A stretch of DNA of 64,000 nt, from assembly GCA_019918135.1 (NCBI GenBank), contig WBZZ01003627.1, positions 72,501-136,500 of the forward strand. Reading direction: 5' to 3'. The DNA comes from Paulinella micropora. Lineage: Eukaryota; Cercozoa; Imbricatea; Euglyphida; Paulinellidae. Under the pieces are notes generated by a model. It was not told the DNA's origin. It saw only the letters and a program-made list of their open reading frames with translations, and ran no database searches. Of the stretch, positions 10,097-21,369 are shown piece after piece. Each line of letters opens with the position of its first letter. Position 1 is the first letter of the stretch. A program made the position numbers and the translations under genes.

Positions 10097-11527
10097 TTAG
10101 TGGTTAAGAGCAGTTCCCGCATTAGTGCCAATAAACTCCCATCGTCGCTCAGTATCAAGACTTAAACCGCTGATTTCATTTTGGTCTTTGCTCCATAGCG
10201 GGCGGGTATTATCCCAAGCATCAACCCAGAACCAGTTGTATTTATACACATCATTATTCATCAAGGCTGAACCCTCAATCTTTGGCTTCAGGTACATATA
10301 GTCTTCTTCAGAGGCGCAGTCAATGTTAAACTCTTGCTGACGTGCTCCGTCTAGAGTAGTGTATAAAGTAGCGATCTTTGCTGCTGTGCGATTATCATGG
10401 TCATAAGCAGTGTTCTTCCTTTCTTCGGTGTTAAAAACTGAGCGATAAATCTTCTTCAAACGGCGACCATGGCCTCTGTCAAATCGCATAATAATATTTT
10501 GGGTTGTGGTTGCTCCAATTGAATTCTTATAAACATAGGGATAATCGATATTGAAGTTCATACCTTCGGGGCTAGCAATCTTCTGTTGAATTGATTGAAT
10601 GACATCAGGGTTCGTTTCAACCGCAAGAAACAAGTTAAGATTGGTAACATCAGCAGATACAGCCATAGGCAGTGTAGCATTTAGTGCGGCAAGATAAGCA
10701 GTGCTAATACAAGTAGCGGCACCATTCGTCACCGTATAACCGGTTCTGTCAGTAGCACTCCACACAATTCGCATAGTCAAAATCTCTGGAAACATAATAG
10801 TCTTATCAAGTGCGAAAATAGTATTAGTAATCATACCCAAAGGAATTTTAACATTAATGGCCAAAGCGGCAGTTGCTCCACTTCCCACAAGATACTTTGC
10901 CTCGTTGTAATTAACATTTACGGCGGATAGTGCTCCAACTCCAGTCGTCAAAGCAGCATCATCGTGACGACGAGCAGAAATCACTGGCTCTCGCAATAGA
11001 CCCTGAGTTGCGGCAGCAACATCGTTATTACCATCAGCGGCCGCACGAAAGGCTGTTCTAGTTCCTTCAACGGCACTAATGTTAATCAAGCCGTTAGCAT
11101 TACACTTTTGGAGCATACATCCGTATCCACTAGCATCCCCGTGGTTAGGAAGGTCTAAGAAATCCTCCAAACTCATTTCTGGTTTCCACAACATCTTAGT
11201 ATAGTGTCTGAGATTGTTAACATCGCACAGATAAACACCGCTACGAGTCTGAAGTTGTATCTGGCTAATTTGTGAAAGGCAGTCCATAAAAATTCTTGAA
11301 TAAGTGTTGGCAACAAGAGGCGCTCTCATAGTATAAGTAAAACTCAAATATGACCGAGCGAGATTGAACGGACGACTAATAAGGTCAAAGCTTCGTTCTT
11401 GACCTCCCGCAGTAGTGACTTCAAATGAAGCAGAACCCTCACGTGGAGCAAGTTTATTCAAACGATAAGAAGCACTGATATAATCAGTCTTACTGAAGTC
11501 TAATTCTCCGCCGTGTTGAGTTGGCAT
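10097..11527 (-). CDS. mcp: major capsid protein (double jelly-roll), Polinton-like
   Basis: 476 residues from the ATG at 11527. An upstream in-frame ATG at 11575 would add a short basic leader, but the downstream start gives MPTQHGGELDFSKTDYIS, which is like other Polinton-like virus capsid proteins. The N-terminal segment FDLISRPFNLARSYLSFTY and the length fit the double jelly-roll family that builds the hexon. It is flanked by the penton and surface genes on the same strand. The frame looks whole. Confidence 0.85.
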   Translation of the reverse strand: MPTQHGGELDFSKTDYISASYRLNKLAPREGSASFEVTTAGGQERSFDLISRPFNLARSYLSFTYTMRAPLVANTYSRIFMDCLSQISQIQLQTRSGVYLCDVNNLRHYTKMLWKPEMSLEDFLDLPNHGDASGYGCMLQKCNANGLINISAVEGTRTAFRAAADGNNDVAAATQGLLREPVISARRHDDAALTTGVGALSAVNVNYNEAKYLVGSGATAALAINVKIPLGMITNTIFALDKTIMFPEILTMRIVWSATDRTGYTVTNGAATCISTAYLAALNATLPMAVSADVTNLNLFLAVETNPDVIQSIQQKIASPEGMNFNIDYPYVYKNSIGATTTQNIIMRFDRGHGRRLKKIYRSVFNTEERKNTAYDHDNRTAAKIATLYTTLDGARQQEFNIDCASEEDYMYLKPKIEGSALMNNDVYKYNWFWVDAWDNTRPLWSKDQNEISGLSLDTERRWEFIGTNAGTALNH

Positions 11528-11614
11528 TTTGTTTTTTGATTTTTTAGGCAGTCGTGTAAGTTGTTTAATACACAAATATATTCATAGAAAAAAATAATTA
11601 AATCAAAAATTAAT

Positions 11615-12464
11615 TCATCGGGATTTTAACAAATTGAAAAAGGATGTAAATAAATTAAAATAATTCGTTTCCCTGTAAATCAACAATGTCATAACAACTC
11701 CCAAACCATTAAGATTTATAGCCTGATCGTTTTCGTCCATCAAGTAAAACCTATATACATTATTTGAACTGGTTGATAATTTCTTACCATACTCTGACCC
11801 ACTTCCGTCGTATATAACGGCTCCAAATGGTATTTCGTTGGCAGTGTATATTTCTTGTAGCACGTGATTATCTCCTTCGCCCACTAAGTCAGATTGAAGA
11901 TACAAAGTCTTTTCACCAGTCAGAATAATTACATTTGGTGATTTAATAAAACCATTAGCAAAGAAATATGTTGAATTTCTATCAAACCCCATTACCTCGT
12001 GAATACGGGTATCACTATCAAATATAAACCGCGGTTGGATTCCCTTATTCTCTGACACACTGAATGTTAATTTGCCATCCTCTGGTTCTATGTTGGTATT
12101 ATTACTGGATACAACATAAGTATAATTATTAGGGCTGTCTGCGGTTAGCACCTCCGACAACTTATTTTTTTAGATTGTTCATTGTGTAGTTTCCCTCAGG
12201 TATCGTAATTAAAGCCTCATACCCGTCTTCGCTAAGAGTAAAAGTATTATATGGTGAAGCCACAGAGTAATACGACTTCGGTACATAGATATGAAGAATT
12301 TTACAATGTGTGGGATTGTCCAGTGATTTTAAGTTTATTTCGTGTGTAAAGTCGCTATCTGTGCCTGTTATTCTGTTTTTACTATTGATGTAATAGATAC
12401 CACTTGACCTGCCCCCTTTGTACTCCATTGTTATATTATACGAATAATTTTTGGACATCTTCAA
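11615..12464 (-). pseudogene. minor capsid (penton-like) protein region
   Basis: The region shows the Polinton-like virus penton signature in order: YYINSKNRITGTDSDF, HCKILHIYVPKSYY and NTFTL near the N-terminal side, then EVMGFDRNST, LYLQSDLV, VLQEIYTANEIPFG and NNVYRFYLMDEN toward the C-terminal side. The product is a single jelly-roll protein that closes capsid vertices. It lies just upstream of the major capsid gene. The region is broken (about one break). Confidence 0.8.
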
Positions 12465-12717
12465 AACTATATAAATTATTTATGTGATTTTGTGTTTTAT
12501 TATGTCTATTTCTTTTACAAATAGTCAATTCAACACCACACTCACAAATGTATTTTCTTTGTTGTCTCTTTTCTTTACATTTATTTTTACATCTATATTT
12601 TTTGTCATACTCACTTTTTTCTTTTTTATGTTTTAAATAGTATTTCTTTTGTTTTTCACATAACTCCGTTCTTCTTTGTTCTTTATAATAATTATTTTTT
12701 CCAATATTTCAGTTCTA
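12436..12717 (-). pseudogene. zinc-finger fragment (Polinton)
   Basis: A minus-strand stretch without visible ATG encodes a Lys-rich segment, then YICECGVELT and HNKTQNH, a Cys-x-Cys...His-x5-His pattern like that of the protein at 3546-3923. It lies between the GIY-YIG gene and the penton region and overlaps the latter's start. It is a fragment, possibly once the C-terminal zinc finger of the nuclease next to it. Confidence 0.45.
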
Positions 12718-12728
12718 TTTTCTTGGTA

Positions 12729-13040
12729 TTATTCTATCTTTTCCCTTCCCGCAATACGTTTATTCACACAATCTAGTTTTCTAATATGATTACCTTCTTG
12801 TTTAAGTAATTCCATTTTATTATCACACGGAAATAATATAACTAATTCAATGTAGGCATCACCATATTTAATAATTTCAAAAGACGATGTATATTTTGAC
12901 TTTCCATTCTTCCAACTTTTATAATTTATTCTATGCTTAGCAATTCTCTGTGCTAATGTTTGAGTTGTTGAACCAATATAAATTTCGTCTGTTTGGTGAG
13001 ACCTGATAGCATAAATTTTTCCTTGTTTGTAGTCGGGCAT
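12729..13040 (-). CDS. GIY-YIG endonuclease
   Basis: 103 residues. The GIY-YIG core is clear: KIYAIRS and EIYIGST at residues about 8-25, followed by a conserved Arg in AQRIAKHR and a later Glu (MELLKQEGNHI). The domain cuts DNA using a metal. Homing-type copies are frequent passengers of viral and Polinton genomes. Three copies of TATTCTTTTAT lie immediately upstream on the plus-strand map at 13040-13075. Confidence 0.75.
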   Translation of the reverse strand: MPDYKQGKIYAIRSHQTDEIYIGSTTQTLAQRIAKHRINYKSWKNGKSKYTSSFEIIKYGDAYIELVILFPCDNKMELLKQEGNHIRKLDCVNKRIAGREKIE

Positions 13041-13080
13041 ATTCTTTTATATTCTTTTATATTCTTTTATTTTACATAAT
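13040..13080. repeat. triplicated 11-bp AT-rich motif
   Basis: TATTCTTTTAT occurs three times in a row between the GIY-YIG gene and the protease region. The position suits a promoter for the minus-strand nuclease gene. This is inferred from place and repetition only. Confidence 0.4.
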
Positions 13081-15112
13081 TCAGATGTAGGTGTCGAAAC
13101 CATAACCATTCTGTGCTTTTAATTTCTCCGCTTCTTCTTCTTTTAAGTCTGTATAGCCACTAGCAAACTTAAATCGGTTGCCTTTCGCCCGTTCCATTAA
13201 AAATCTCATTGAGTGCCATCCACAAGTTGAGGAAGTATCACTCTGTTGTTTTACTTGATTAACCTTCATTAACAAATAACTATCGGGGGTGGCTTTTATC
13301 AATTACTTGTTTCATTTGTTGCTGAAAGTCTTCCGTTGGTTTATACAGGGCTAGCGGGTCGTATATCTCTATACTTCTATCGCCATCTAAAGAGCAGTAA
13401 ACGGCAATCCAATGAGACCCCGCTTGCTTGTGATTGTCCAAATTCATAATAAATCCGTATCGCTTTCTTTTTTCTGGATTTAGTTTGTAGATTTCATCAC
13501 TGGCTATCGCTCCGAGATACCATCCATATTTTTTCATTATATCATCTATTTCATTAGTCATTAATCCCCACCCCTCACCCTCCTGCTGTGGCGTCTCCGC
13601 GACGCTCGGGGGTATGGTTGTCTCCTCTTGCTGTGGTTGCTTTGGCTCTGGTTGCTGTGGCGTCTTCGCGACGCTCGGGGGTAGCGGTTGGGGCATCCCT
13701 TCATCAACATTTAAATCCGCCGAAACTTGTTTATCTACATTTGGGTCTATTGTCATTTTGCTAGTTAGAGTTTTTACAAAATCCTTTTTATTCATTGTGT
13801 GCCTCCAATCTTTGCGGGATAAATATTTTTTAATTATTTTGATTGAAAATACCTTATCAATTAATTCATCTATTGTTTTCGCTCCATTCCCCTTTTGTTC
13901 AGTAATACCCATAAACTCTTCATATCTAGCATAATCCGCTACTTTTCTTTTTACGTTTTCCTTTTCATTTCCAACATCAATATTAAACCTTTTAATCATG
14001 TCAATAATCCACTTTGAAGTGTCTTTGTAATTTAATTTTTTATGTCCATCACTATCTAGTCTCTTTTTTAAAGCCTGTGCTAACTCTTTTATGGTAATGG
14101 TTGGGTGATAAGTTTTTGAAAATGCTGATATTAAAAATTGATTAATTTGTAAATGTTCAAAATGCTTACCCTTTTCTTCTGCTTTCTTTTCTTCCTTTTC
14201 AAGTTTTTCTTTATATTCTTCTGCTAACTTTTTCTGTTCCTCTAAAGATGTCGCTGTGGCTATAGCCATCTGAATATCTTGACTGGCTTTTTGTAAGTCT
14301 TTGAGACTCATTTTTTTAATGAAATTATCTGTATATCCTGCTAATTTCAGTGTTTCAATATCTTTCTGCTTTTGCTTTTTTTCTTCCTCATATTGCTCTT
14401 TCGTTTTCAATGGTGCTTCATCTCCTAAATTAGGTAAGGCTGGTGCTTGGGGTGGTGCTCCTAATGGCGGTGCTTGTGGCGGTGCTCCAAATTGTGGCGG
14501 TGCTTGTGGCTGTCCATATTGCGGTGGCATAATATATTGATGTTGCGGTGGCGGTGGTAATGCTTGTATTCTATTTTTTCTGTCTTCTTCATATTTTACA
14601 TCATCTATGAGTTTTTGCTCCCTTCTTAGTTCTCTGGCTTTTTGTTCTTGCCGTTCATTAATATCGGATAGTTCATTGCGGTGTATCCTTGCTAACTCAT
14701 CCTGCCTTTCCTTAGCATCTGCTACATCTTTTCGTTCTAGCCTCTTCTTCTCCTCTTCTAAATCCTCCCTTTTCTTCTTTTCCTTTTCTTCCTCGTCATG
14801 TATTAACTCATATTTCTTTTGTAAGTTGCTTTGTATCTGGTTTTGGTTCTCGTGTTCAAGACGATTGAAATCAGATTTGATTATTTTTTCTCTTGGTTTG
14901 CGACTAGCCCTTTGCGACTTTGGTTTGCTAATATATTTCATGAAAAGTTTAACGATTTGTAATGTGCTTAAATCATTTGTTTTCTTACCAAAATTAAGAT
15001 AATATTTTTTACCCTTCTGGATAATATAAGGCCTTCCGCTCTTATTTCTATACACTCGCGGGGGGCGGACTTTTGCCATTGATATTTTAGATTTGCGCTT
15101 CATGCTACGCAT
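13081..15112 (-). pseudogene. maturation cysteine protease region (Ulp1/adenain type)
   Basis: The C-terminal side carries the protease fold: SHWIAVY with the catalytic His, IEIYDPL with the acidic residue, and TSSTCGWHSMRFL with the catalytic Cys. The N-terminal side is unusually long. It starts with a basic segment, then a Glu/Lys/Arg-rich coiled coil, a Pro/Gln-rich linker with repeated APPQ units, more coiled coil, and a Pro-rich stretch with PPSVAxTPQQ repeated twice. Such proteases cut capsid precursors in Polintons and adenoviruses. The region is broken (about one break). Confidence 0.8.
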
Positions 15113-15159
15113 TCTCGCTTATTCTAAAACATCTATTTTTTGTTTTAAGAAAAAATAAA

Positions 15160-15225
15160 TCGGTTTTACGATGTTTTTGAGCAAGCGAAAATGAGCATAG
15201 CGAATGAAAGCGATGCTCATAAATA
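15160..15225. promoter_or_regulatory. hairpin upstream of the protease region
   Basis: ATGAGCATAGCG and AGCGATGCTCAT form an inverted repeat with a short loop near 15191-15220, between two minus-strand genes. It may be a terminator for the basic protein gene. Confidence 0.35.
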
Positions 15226-15540
15226 TCAACGGAACTTTACAGCCCCTCCTCGTTGCTTACCATACCCAAGTTTTGCGGCAGTAGCACTAACACTACCAGC
15301 GTAAGGCACCCCAACACTACTCAACGCCCCCGCAGTCCTAGAGATTACCTTATTATCGCGAAGAAATTTATTAACAGCCAAGGCAGTTTTTCCGACCTTA
15401 GCCCAGTTAATCTTTCCTCCCTTTTGACCACTCTTCTTCTTGGTTTTCTTTTTTCCTCCCTTCTGTGGCATTGATGGATTGTATCCGATGTTATATCCTG
15501 ATGGTTGTGAAATTATCACTGGTGATAGTATTACTGGCAT
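15226..15540 (-). CDS. small basic virion core-like protein
   Basis: 104 residues, very basic. It has GGKKKTKKKSGQKGGK near residue 28 and a C-terminal GYGKQRGG end. Polinton-like viruses carry a similar short basic protein between the protease and the ATPase, compared by position with adenovirus core peptides. A role in packing DNA is inferred from charge and place. Confidence 0.55.
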   Translation of the reverse strand: MPVILSPVIISQPSGYNIGYNPSMPQKGGKKKTKKKSGQKGGKINWAKVGKTALAVNKFLRDNKVISRTAGALSSVGVPYAGSVSATAAKLGYGKQRGGAVKFR

Positions 15541-15584
15541 ATATAATACAGAAAAGTAATTAATTAAAAGATATTATTTTTTTT

Positions 15585-16397
15585 TTACTTCAACCGATAA
15601 GCAAAATTTTTTCTTAACTCATCATCAACACTTGAAACATAAAGAAAATTAAATATCTCCTTTGTTGCTTCGTGATACTTTTGAAGAAAGTAATCAAAAT
15701 CAAAAGATAAGTCTAAGTGTTTATACACGAGTTCCATTTTATCCTGAGACTGGCTTGGAAAGATTAACAAATAATCTAACTGCTTAATGGCTTCTGGCCG
15801 TAGGTCGTTTAAATACTGGCTTGACATAATCACCTTTGATTTATAGTGTCTGTTCTTTTTTAACAAATCGCTTACGGACTTATCTCTTAAACCGCTCCCT
15901 AAATCATCCAAAACAAAAACAACCTCTGGCGAAATATACTTGCTCGGTCGTTCTTTCGGTGCCTCCTTTATCTGTTTCTTTTCTTTTCCAAAGTATAAAA
16001 ATTGTGGTTTCTCCATAGGTTCTTCATCTTTGATTTCTCCTTCGTGTTGCTCGTCCTGTCTGTTCAGTTTGTCAAGTTCATAGTCTATAACATTTACACC
16101 ATCCGATTTAAGAAAGGTATATATTGCCATCGGGTTTCCTCTGTTCTTAAAGTGCTTTACCATTGCTTTATAAATGTAGTCCTTGTGGATTGTTGAAGCA
16201 ATAATAACAATACGGGTTTTTCTGTCTGTTGACCGTTTCAGTATTTCAAAGAGTGCAGTCGTCTTCCCGCTCTTCTTACGAGCAAGCAAAATTATGTTAG
16301 CATACGGCTCATTGAATAATTTATAACCCTTGGCTTTTTTGTCTCCGTTTCCATCCTGCTTCACAGGTTTCACCTTGACATTGTTTATTTTCTCCAT
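15585..16397 (-). CDS. FtsK/HerA (A32-like) DNA-packaging ATPase
   Basis: 270 residues from the ATG at 16397; an in-frame ATG ten codons earlier is possible. The Walker A motif is ARKKSGKTT near residue 40 and the Walker B is VVFVLDDLGS near residue 160. An arginine-finger-like region (SSQYLNDLRPEA) follows. This family pumps DNA into capsids of Polintons, virophages and large DNA viruses. It is one of the four morphogenetic hallmark genes. The frame looks whole. Confidence 0.85.
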   Translation of the reverse strand: MEKINNVKVKPVKQDGNGDKKAKGYKLFNEPYANIILLARKKSGKTTALFEILKRSTDRKTRIVIIASTIHKDYIYKAMVKHFKNRGNPMAIYTFLKSDGVNVIDYELDKLNRQDEQHEGEIKDEEPMEKPQFLYFGKEKKQIKEAPKERPSKYISPEVVFVLDDLGSGLRDKSVSDLLKKNRHYKSKVIMSSQYLNDLRPEAIKQLDYLLIFPSQSQDKMELVYKHLDLSFDFDYFLQKYHEATKEIFNFLYVSSVDDELRKNFAYRLK

Positions 16398-16405
16398 CCT
16401 ATATT

Positions 16406-16771
16406 CTACGCAACGAATTCCAAACACACAACAATTCTTCCCGCTAAATTTCCTGTGTCAATATTTCCGCTGTCAGTTTCAAGGACTTTAAATGTATATT
16501 GTCCGTCAGTCCATCCGACAACACCCAAATTATAACTAAGGTTTGAAATGTTTGCTGTGGTGCTGTCCGCAAATGTTCCAATAATTCCAATTCTGTCCAT
16601 GTAAAGAATTCTGGTTTTGGTTTCGGTCTGGTCGTTCATATAGTGGATAAACTTAACATTCATTTTGGTGGGTGTGAATGACATTTGGATATTTTTATTA
16701 AATGTTTTGCTTCCTCCAGCAAAATCATTGCTTAGAAAAATAATCTTTTGGTATTTGAAGTCCGTCATCAT
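16406..16771 (-). CDS. hypothetical Polinton protein, 121 aa
   Basis: 121 residues, beta-rich, starting MMTDFKYQKIIFLSND. It lies directly upstream of the ATPase, its end overlapping the longer ATPase start. Small beta-rich proteins in this place are seen in related elements and may be minor virion parts. No function can be claimed. Confidence 0.5.
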   Translation of the reverse strand: MMTDFKYQKIIFLSNDFAGGSKTFNKNIQMSFTPTKMNVKFIHYMNDQTETKTRILYMDRIGIIGTFADSTTANISNLSYNLGVVGWTDGQYTFKVLETDSGNIDTGNLAGRIVVCLEFVA

Positions 16772-16793
16772 ATATTTTGTATAATATAAAAAA

Positions 16794-17060
16794 ATGATTT
16801 TAATATTCTTGTTTATGATATCTCAAACTTGTTGGAGATTTGTGTTAGGTCGGACTGCCTGCGACTTTTACTCACGGATAACTGAAAAAAAGAATATAAG
16901 TTGTGTTTATTGTATTCAAAAAGGTATAGATACTAAATTTAAATGTGTGTATAAACCTTTTAGTGATTGGTGTATTAGTTTTGATGAAGCTATTCCTTTA
17001 ATGTGCTCATATGATGATATGTGGTATATGACACATATATACGAATGCTCATTTCTTTGA
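16794..17060 (+). CDS. small cysteine-rich frame, doubtful gene
   Basis: 88 residues on the plus strand inside a minus-strand block. It has a hydrophobic start (MILIFLFMISQTCW) and about eight cysteines, which could suggest a secreted or membrane peptide. It overlaps the end of the membrane-protein gene at 17049. The opposite strand here is otherwise intergenic, so a real gene is possible. Confidence 0.3.
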   Translation: MILIFLFMISQTCWRFVLGRTACDFYSRITEKKNISCVYCIQKGIDTKFKCVYKPFSDWCISFDEAIPLMCSYDDMWYMTHIYECSFL

Positions 17061-17402
17061 ACTAGAAGGCGATGGAAGGCATATCCCAATCAAAAGTGTT
17101 AGGATTCCGACATAAGTGTTGGCTACCTCACAAGGCAAGTTCTTTTCTGATAGCCTCACGATACAAAGGGTTATGATTGCTATAATGATACCCATTTGAA
17201 ATAAGTATTTAATAAGTCGGCTGTCTGTCGGTCTGTTTTTTATACAACAACAATTCCAGTTATCTTCCAATTCGTGCTCTATTTTTTTTTTCTCAGTCTT
17301 TAGTTCTACTTCAAGAACACGAGACTTTAATTCTGGTGTTAGTTCGCCATCCATATCCATAATAGGTGGTGGTCTGTGAAGTCTAGTCGTATTATTTGAC
17401 AT
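17049..17402 (-). CDS. two-helix membrane protein (Polinton)
   Basis: 117 residues. A charged N-terminal half leads to a cysteine triplet (NCCCIKN near residue 50) and two hydrophobic helices, around LFQMGIIIAIITLCIV and VGILTLLIGICL. It overlaps the start of the fibre region. Small membrane proteins are common in Polinton-like viruses and may sit in an internal membrane. Confidence 0.55.
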   Translation of the reverse strand: MSNNTTRLHRPPPIMDMDGELTPELKSRVLEVELKTEKKKIEHELEDNWNCCCIKNRPTDSRLIKYLFQMGIIIAIITLCIVRLSEKNLPCEVANTYVGILTLLIGICLPSPSSSKK

Positions 17403-20400
17403 TTTCTCTAATTTCTTGTAGTATATTCATGAGATTATTATTTTCTTTTTCTAATAAATCTATCGCTTGCGATAGATTACCTACCTTTTCCGCAATATGT
17501 TGAAAAGCACTGACTAATGCTGGTATAAATTCCATATATGATACTCCTTCAAGGATGCTTTTTCCGTCGTCCGCCTTCATTCCACTTTCAGATACAAATT
17601 CTGGAAATATTTTTTTAACCTCGTCGGCAATAAATCCGTGGCTCTTTTTTTCTTTTTTCTCGTCTGATTTCCAATAATATGAGCAACAATTAATCTTCAT
17701 TAATTTCTCATAACATCCCTCACATTCTAGTGTTTTAATATCTGATTTTAATCTCCTGTCTGAACCAGAAGACCATGTATTCGCTCCTGCTGTCATATAA
17801 ACATATCCTGTATTGTTTTCACCATTTGACAATGAAGTTGACCAAGCGTGTAATAATCCACCTGTATTCATTACCACCGCATAACCCGATGAGTCTCCTG
17901 CTTTCATATATATTTGCGGGTTGGACGTATTGCTTGGTCTTTGTCTTAGCGTTAAAAATCCGCTGGATGTTGTTGTCATAGTTAATCCAGCATTCGCCGT
18001 TATTGCCTTTGAAGCAGTAATTCCAGCATTACCAATTCTAAATAATTCATTTGTGGCACCATAGTAAAATATGTGATTATCGGTTGTAGCATTAACATTG
18101 TACATCATTGTGTCTAGTTTAATACCAAATCCATTAAAAGCAGTCGTGGAGCCTGTTCCACCATCCCACAAAACTAATTTGTTGTTTGTGTTTGTATATC
18201 CTGACCTATCTATGAAAACACTTTTGCCTGTACCTACTACTATATTGTCGCTTGTTGTTAATGTTGTTGTTGATATACCCGCATTTGCCGTTATCGCCCC
18301 ACTCGCTGTTATTGCCTTCGTTGTTAATAAGCCCGATGAACTACTGATGTCTATTGCGGTGTTAAATGTTATATTACTGCCTACCGCTACTCCTGACGCA
18401 TATTGAAAAAGGAGATTAGTGCCTTTGGCTATCATAAAATTTGAGGTAGCAGAACTTGACTTATCATTAACTGCTCCGTCCCAATAGCAATCAAATTTTA
18501 ATGATATGTCGCTATGACTATTGTTAATTAATTGAAAACAAGGATAATTTGGATCGGCTGTTGTAAATGCTTGTATATGCGGCCCTGCTACACCAGATGT
18601 CCCGTATAATTCTAATCCCCCCGTGTATGCCGCCAATCCTCTCGTTGTTCTTCCCAATATTAATGGTTTTCCTAGCGCCAATGTTATTTTGTCGCTTGTT
18701 GTTAATGTTGTTGTAGTCATACCCGCGGTTGAAGTAATTGTCGTTCCCGTTATTGTTCCACCATTTGTTATGTTGTTTGAGTTCATATCTAAGGCACCAT
18801 AAAACCGCATACCGCCAGCATTGTTAAAACGGACAATGTCAGACGAAGCACTTTTATTTTCCAAAAGTTTTGAAATATAAAGTCCCGCCCCTTTTACATC
18901 AGATGCTACATTCGTGAATACATAACCTCGTTGGTCTGCGGTTCCACTTGTAGCAGTATTTAGAGTAAATAAGAAATATTGGTAATCTCCTGATGTCTGT
19001 GAAAAGAATATATCTCCTCCATTTTGGTTTAATATCCTCGCCCCATTATATGTTATATTTCCGCCATTAGTGATAGTTTGATTATTAAAATCGGCATTGT
19101 TCGTTAAAGTTAGATATTTTATCGTAGTGCTCGCCCCATTAAATGTTTTACTTCCTGTTATGGTTTGGTCTGTTTGTTAGTTTTACATTTTGCCCGTCCA
19201 ATGTGTCCGCATACCCTTTTGTCGCTCCGTCTGTTGATAATGTCGGAGTTCCAAGGTTGGCTATTTTGCTACTATTACAATCTAGCCCCGAAGCATTTAC
19301 CCAACCGACTATCGCTCCATCAATAATGAAACTTATTTTTTTCGCATTTATTTCAAAGTTATAATTTACACCAGTGCCCATATCAAGGCATCCGATAGTT
19401 CCTATATTGGCTGTGGAGTTAAAAACCACGAATGTTCCTTTTGTTGTCGCATTCGTTGAATTTCCTGTTATTTCAAGGGCACTGCTAAATGTCTTAATTC
19501 CTGCTATTGTTTGATTTCCTGTTAGTTTCACATTTTGCCCGTCTTTTGTATCAACATAATTGTTATTTGCTCCGTCCGTTGTTGCTGATGGTGTGGCTAA
19601 GTTTGTTATTTTGTTGTTATTCAAAGATAGTGTAGTGCCAGTTGCGGTTATAATTAAAGTATTACCCGAATATAACTCTACATACGAACCCTTTATTTGT
19701 ATCGGATACCAAGTCGCTGTTGCCGTTTTTTGTGCGGCAATCATTCCTATATTTGTCGCCGTATCAAAGGCAACACCGATACCATCAAAAGTGGTTGGAG
19801 CTGTGGCGCCCCGCACTTCTATTGTTGAAGTAAATTTTTTATTCCCTGCTATGGTTTGGTCTCCTGTTAGTTTAACCACCGAACCATCAACTGCGAGATT
19901 TGCGAGATTAATTCCATTATATGTAGAAGCCCCCGAAATAGCAAAACCACCCATATTTAATGCTCCCGTCATACTGGCAGTGCCGTCTAATCTAAGAAAA
20001 GGTGGTGTGGTGTTTCTCCATTGTCCTGTGCTATAAATGAGTAATTGGTTATCTGCTGGTGTGCCCGTTATTAACACATCGCTATGTGAGTCTATACTTC
20101 CACTCGCTGAAACTTTATTATTATTATCATTATGTTCAAATATCCATTTATCAACATCTTTGGTATTTAGTAAATTAACTCCTGTTATATTCAAATATCC
20201 TCCCATACTAATATTACCAAATCCATCAACATTTATCGGAAATGTTTTATTTACCCAGTTTATTGAGTTATATGTTAGATAACTATTCATAGCCACTGGT
20301 GCTGTAATGACTACATCAGACAGTGTATCAATTGAACCAAGGGTTGTATTCTTCCATTTCCCTTCTACATCGTTGTAAGTTAAGTATTGCCCGCTCGCTT

Positions 20401-20713
20401 GTGCGAATATGTTAGTGTCTATCAAATTGTATAAACTTGTTTGGTGCGGATTACTTGTATTAGAGCGGTGTTGAGTTGAGGCTTTGACTTCGTCGTTGTC
20501 TCTCACTCGTTGCTCTGTATAGTATAAATTTTTTCCTTCTTTAATGTCGGTTGTTGATTTTAAAGAGAGACGTGTGTCAAAGCGGTTATCAGTAAAATAC
20601 AAATTTACGGGGTCGGCATCTTCTGGCACTCTGTCTGTGTTTGAGCCCACTATGTTTGTGTTGGTAAGGTCTAAGTTTTTTATGTCTAGACTATCAACTG
20701 CGATTTCTGATAT
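17392..20713 (-). pseudogene. fibre-like region with S74 chaperone end
   Basis: A long Thr/Ala/Gly/Asn-rich beta-repeat region that resembles phage tail fibres. The N-terminal side has VNLYFTDNRFDTR. Repeated units read GQNVKLTGNQTIAG, VKLTGDQTIAGNKKF and similar. The C-terminal side has SDRRLKSDIKTLE and YMEFIPALVSAFQ, the mark of the S74 intramolecular chaperone that trims and trimerises fibres. Fibres like this attach virions to cells. The region is broken (one or two breaks). Confidence 0.75.
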
Positions 20714-20748
20714 TAAAAAATACTAAAATATATTAATCTTAGTATAGA

Positions 20749-21267
20749 ATGCCGTCTGCTGAAGCAAGTCGTAAGAATTGGGGTAGTGCTGTGGAAGGAA
20801 TAAAAGCGAAAGCGAAACAACGAAAGATGGAACATGCTAAAAATGTTTTGGCGCAATACCGAAATGCTGTAAAGCAAGAAGATGAAGATATGGAGGAACG
20901 AATAAAACAAATTGAAGAAAAGAACTTGGCTAAGGATATTATTACTGAACATGATAATGATAGCCCAGAGGAGAAGAGTGAGAGCGAAGATGAGGTTGAT
21001 TTCACTGATATCATTGCAGAAAAGATGGCGAAAATGAAAATCAAAAGAGCGAAAGCGGAAACTAAGAGAGCGAAGAACAGTAAAAAGTCTGTGGTTGAAC
21101 CAGAGGAGAGCGAAAGCAGTGAGAGTGAAAGTGAAGAAGAAGAGCCAAAACCAAAGAAGGGGAAAGGTAAAAAGTCTAGCAGTGTGAGCGTAAAAGTGTA
21201 TAATCAATCTTCTGGCGGTGCTAAGAAAGAAAAAAGTGAAGTTGAAAAATGTTTCTTAAAGTTTTAA
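20749..21267 (+). CDS. charged coiled-coil protein, 172 aa
   Basis: 172 residues, Lys/Glu-rich throughout, with a predicted coiled coil over residues 15-70 and Ser/Glu runs (SESSESESEEEE) before a basic GKGKKSSS segment. It faces away from the fibre gene, so the gap at 20714-20748 may hold two promoters. The AT-rich stretch 21268-21360 after it shows no gene. No family is recognised. Confidence 0.5.
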   Translation: MPSAEASRKNWGSAVEGIKAKAKQRKMEHAKNVLAQYRNAVKQEDEDMEERIKQIEEKNLAKDIITEHDNDSPEEKSESEDEVDFTDIIAEKMAKMKIKRAKAETKRAKNSKKSVVEPEESESSESESEEEEPKPKKGKGKKSSSVSVKVYNQSSGGAKKEKSEVEKCFLKF

Positions 21268-21369
21268 AAAATTTGAAATTAATAATTCTCTTACTGCTTT
21301 TCTTTTAGCATTATTTAATACATAAGTTGTTTTCACTTTCCTTATCTTAAAGTCTTTAAAAATATGTTT

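Noticed and set aside
14301-15002. Plus-strand frames over the Polinton protease region
   Set aside because: They are shadows of the Lys/Glu-rich coiled coil on the other strand.
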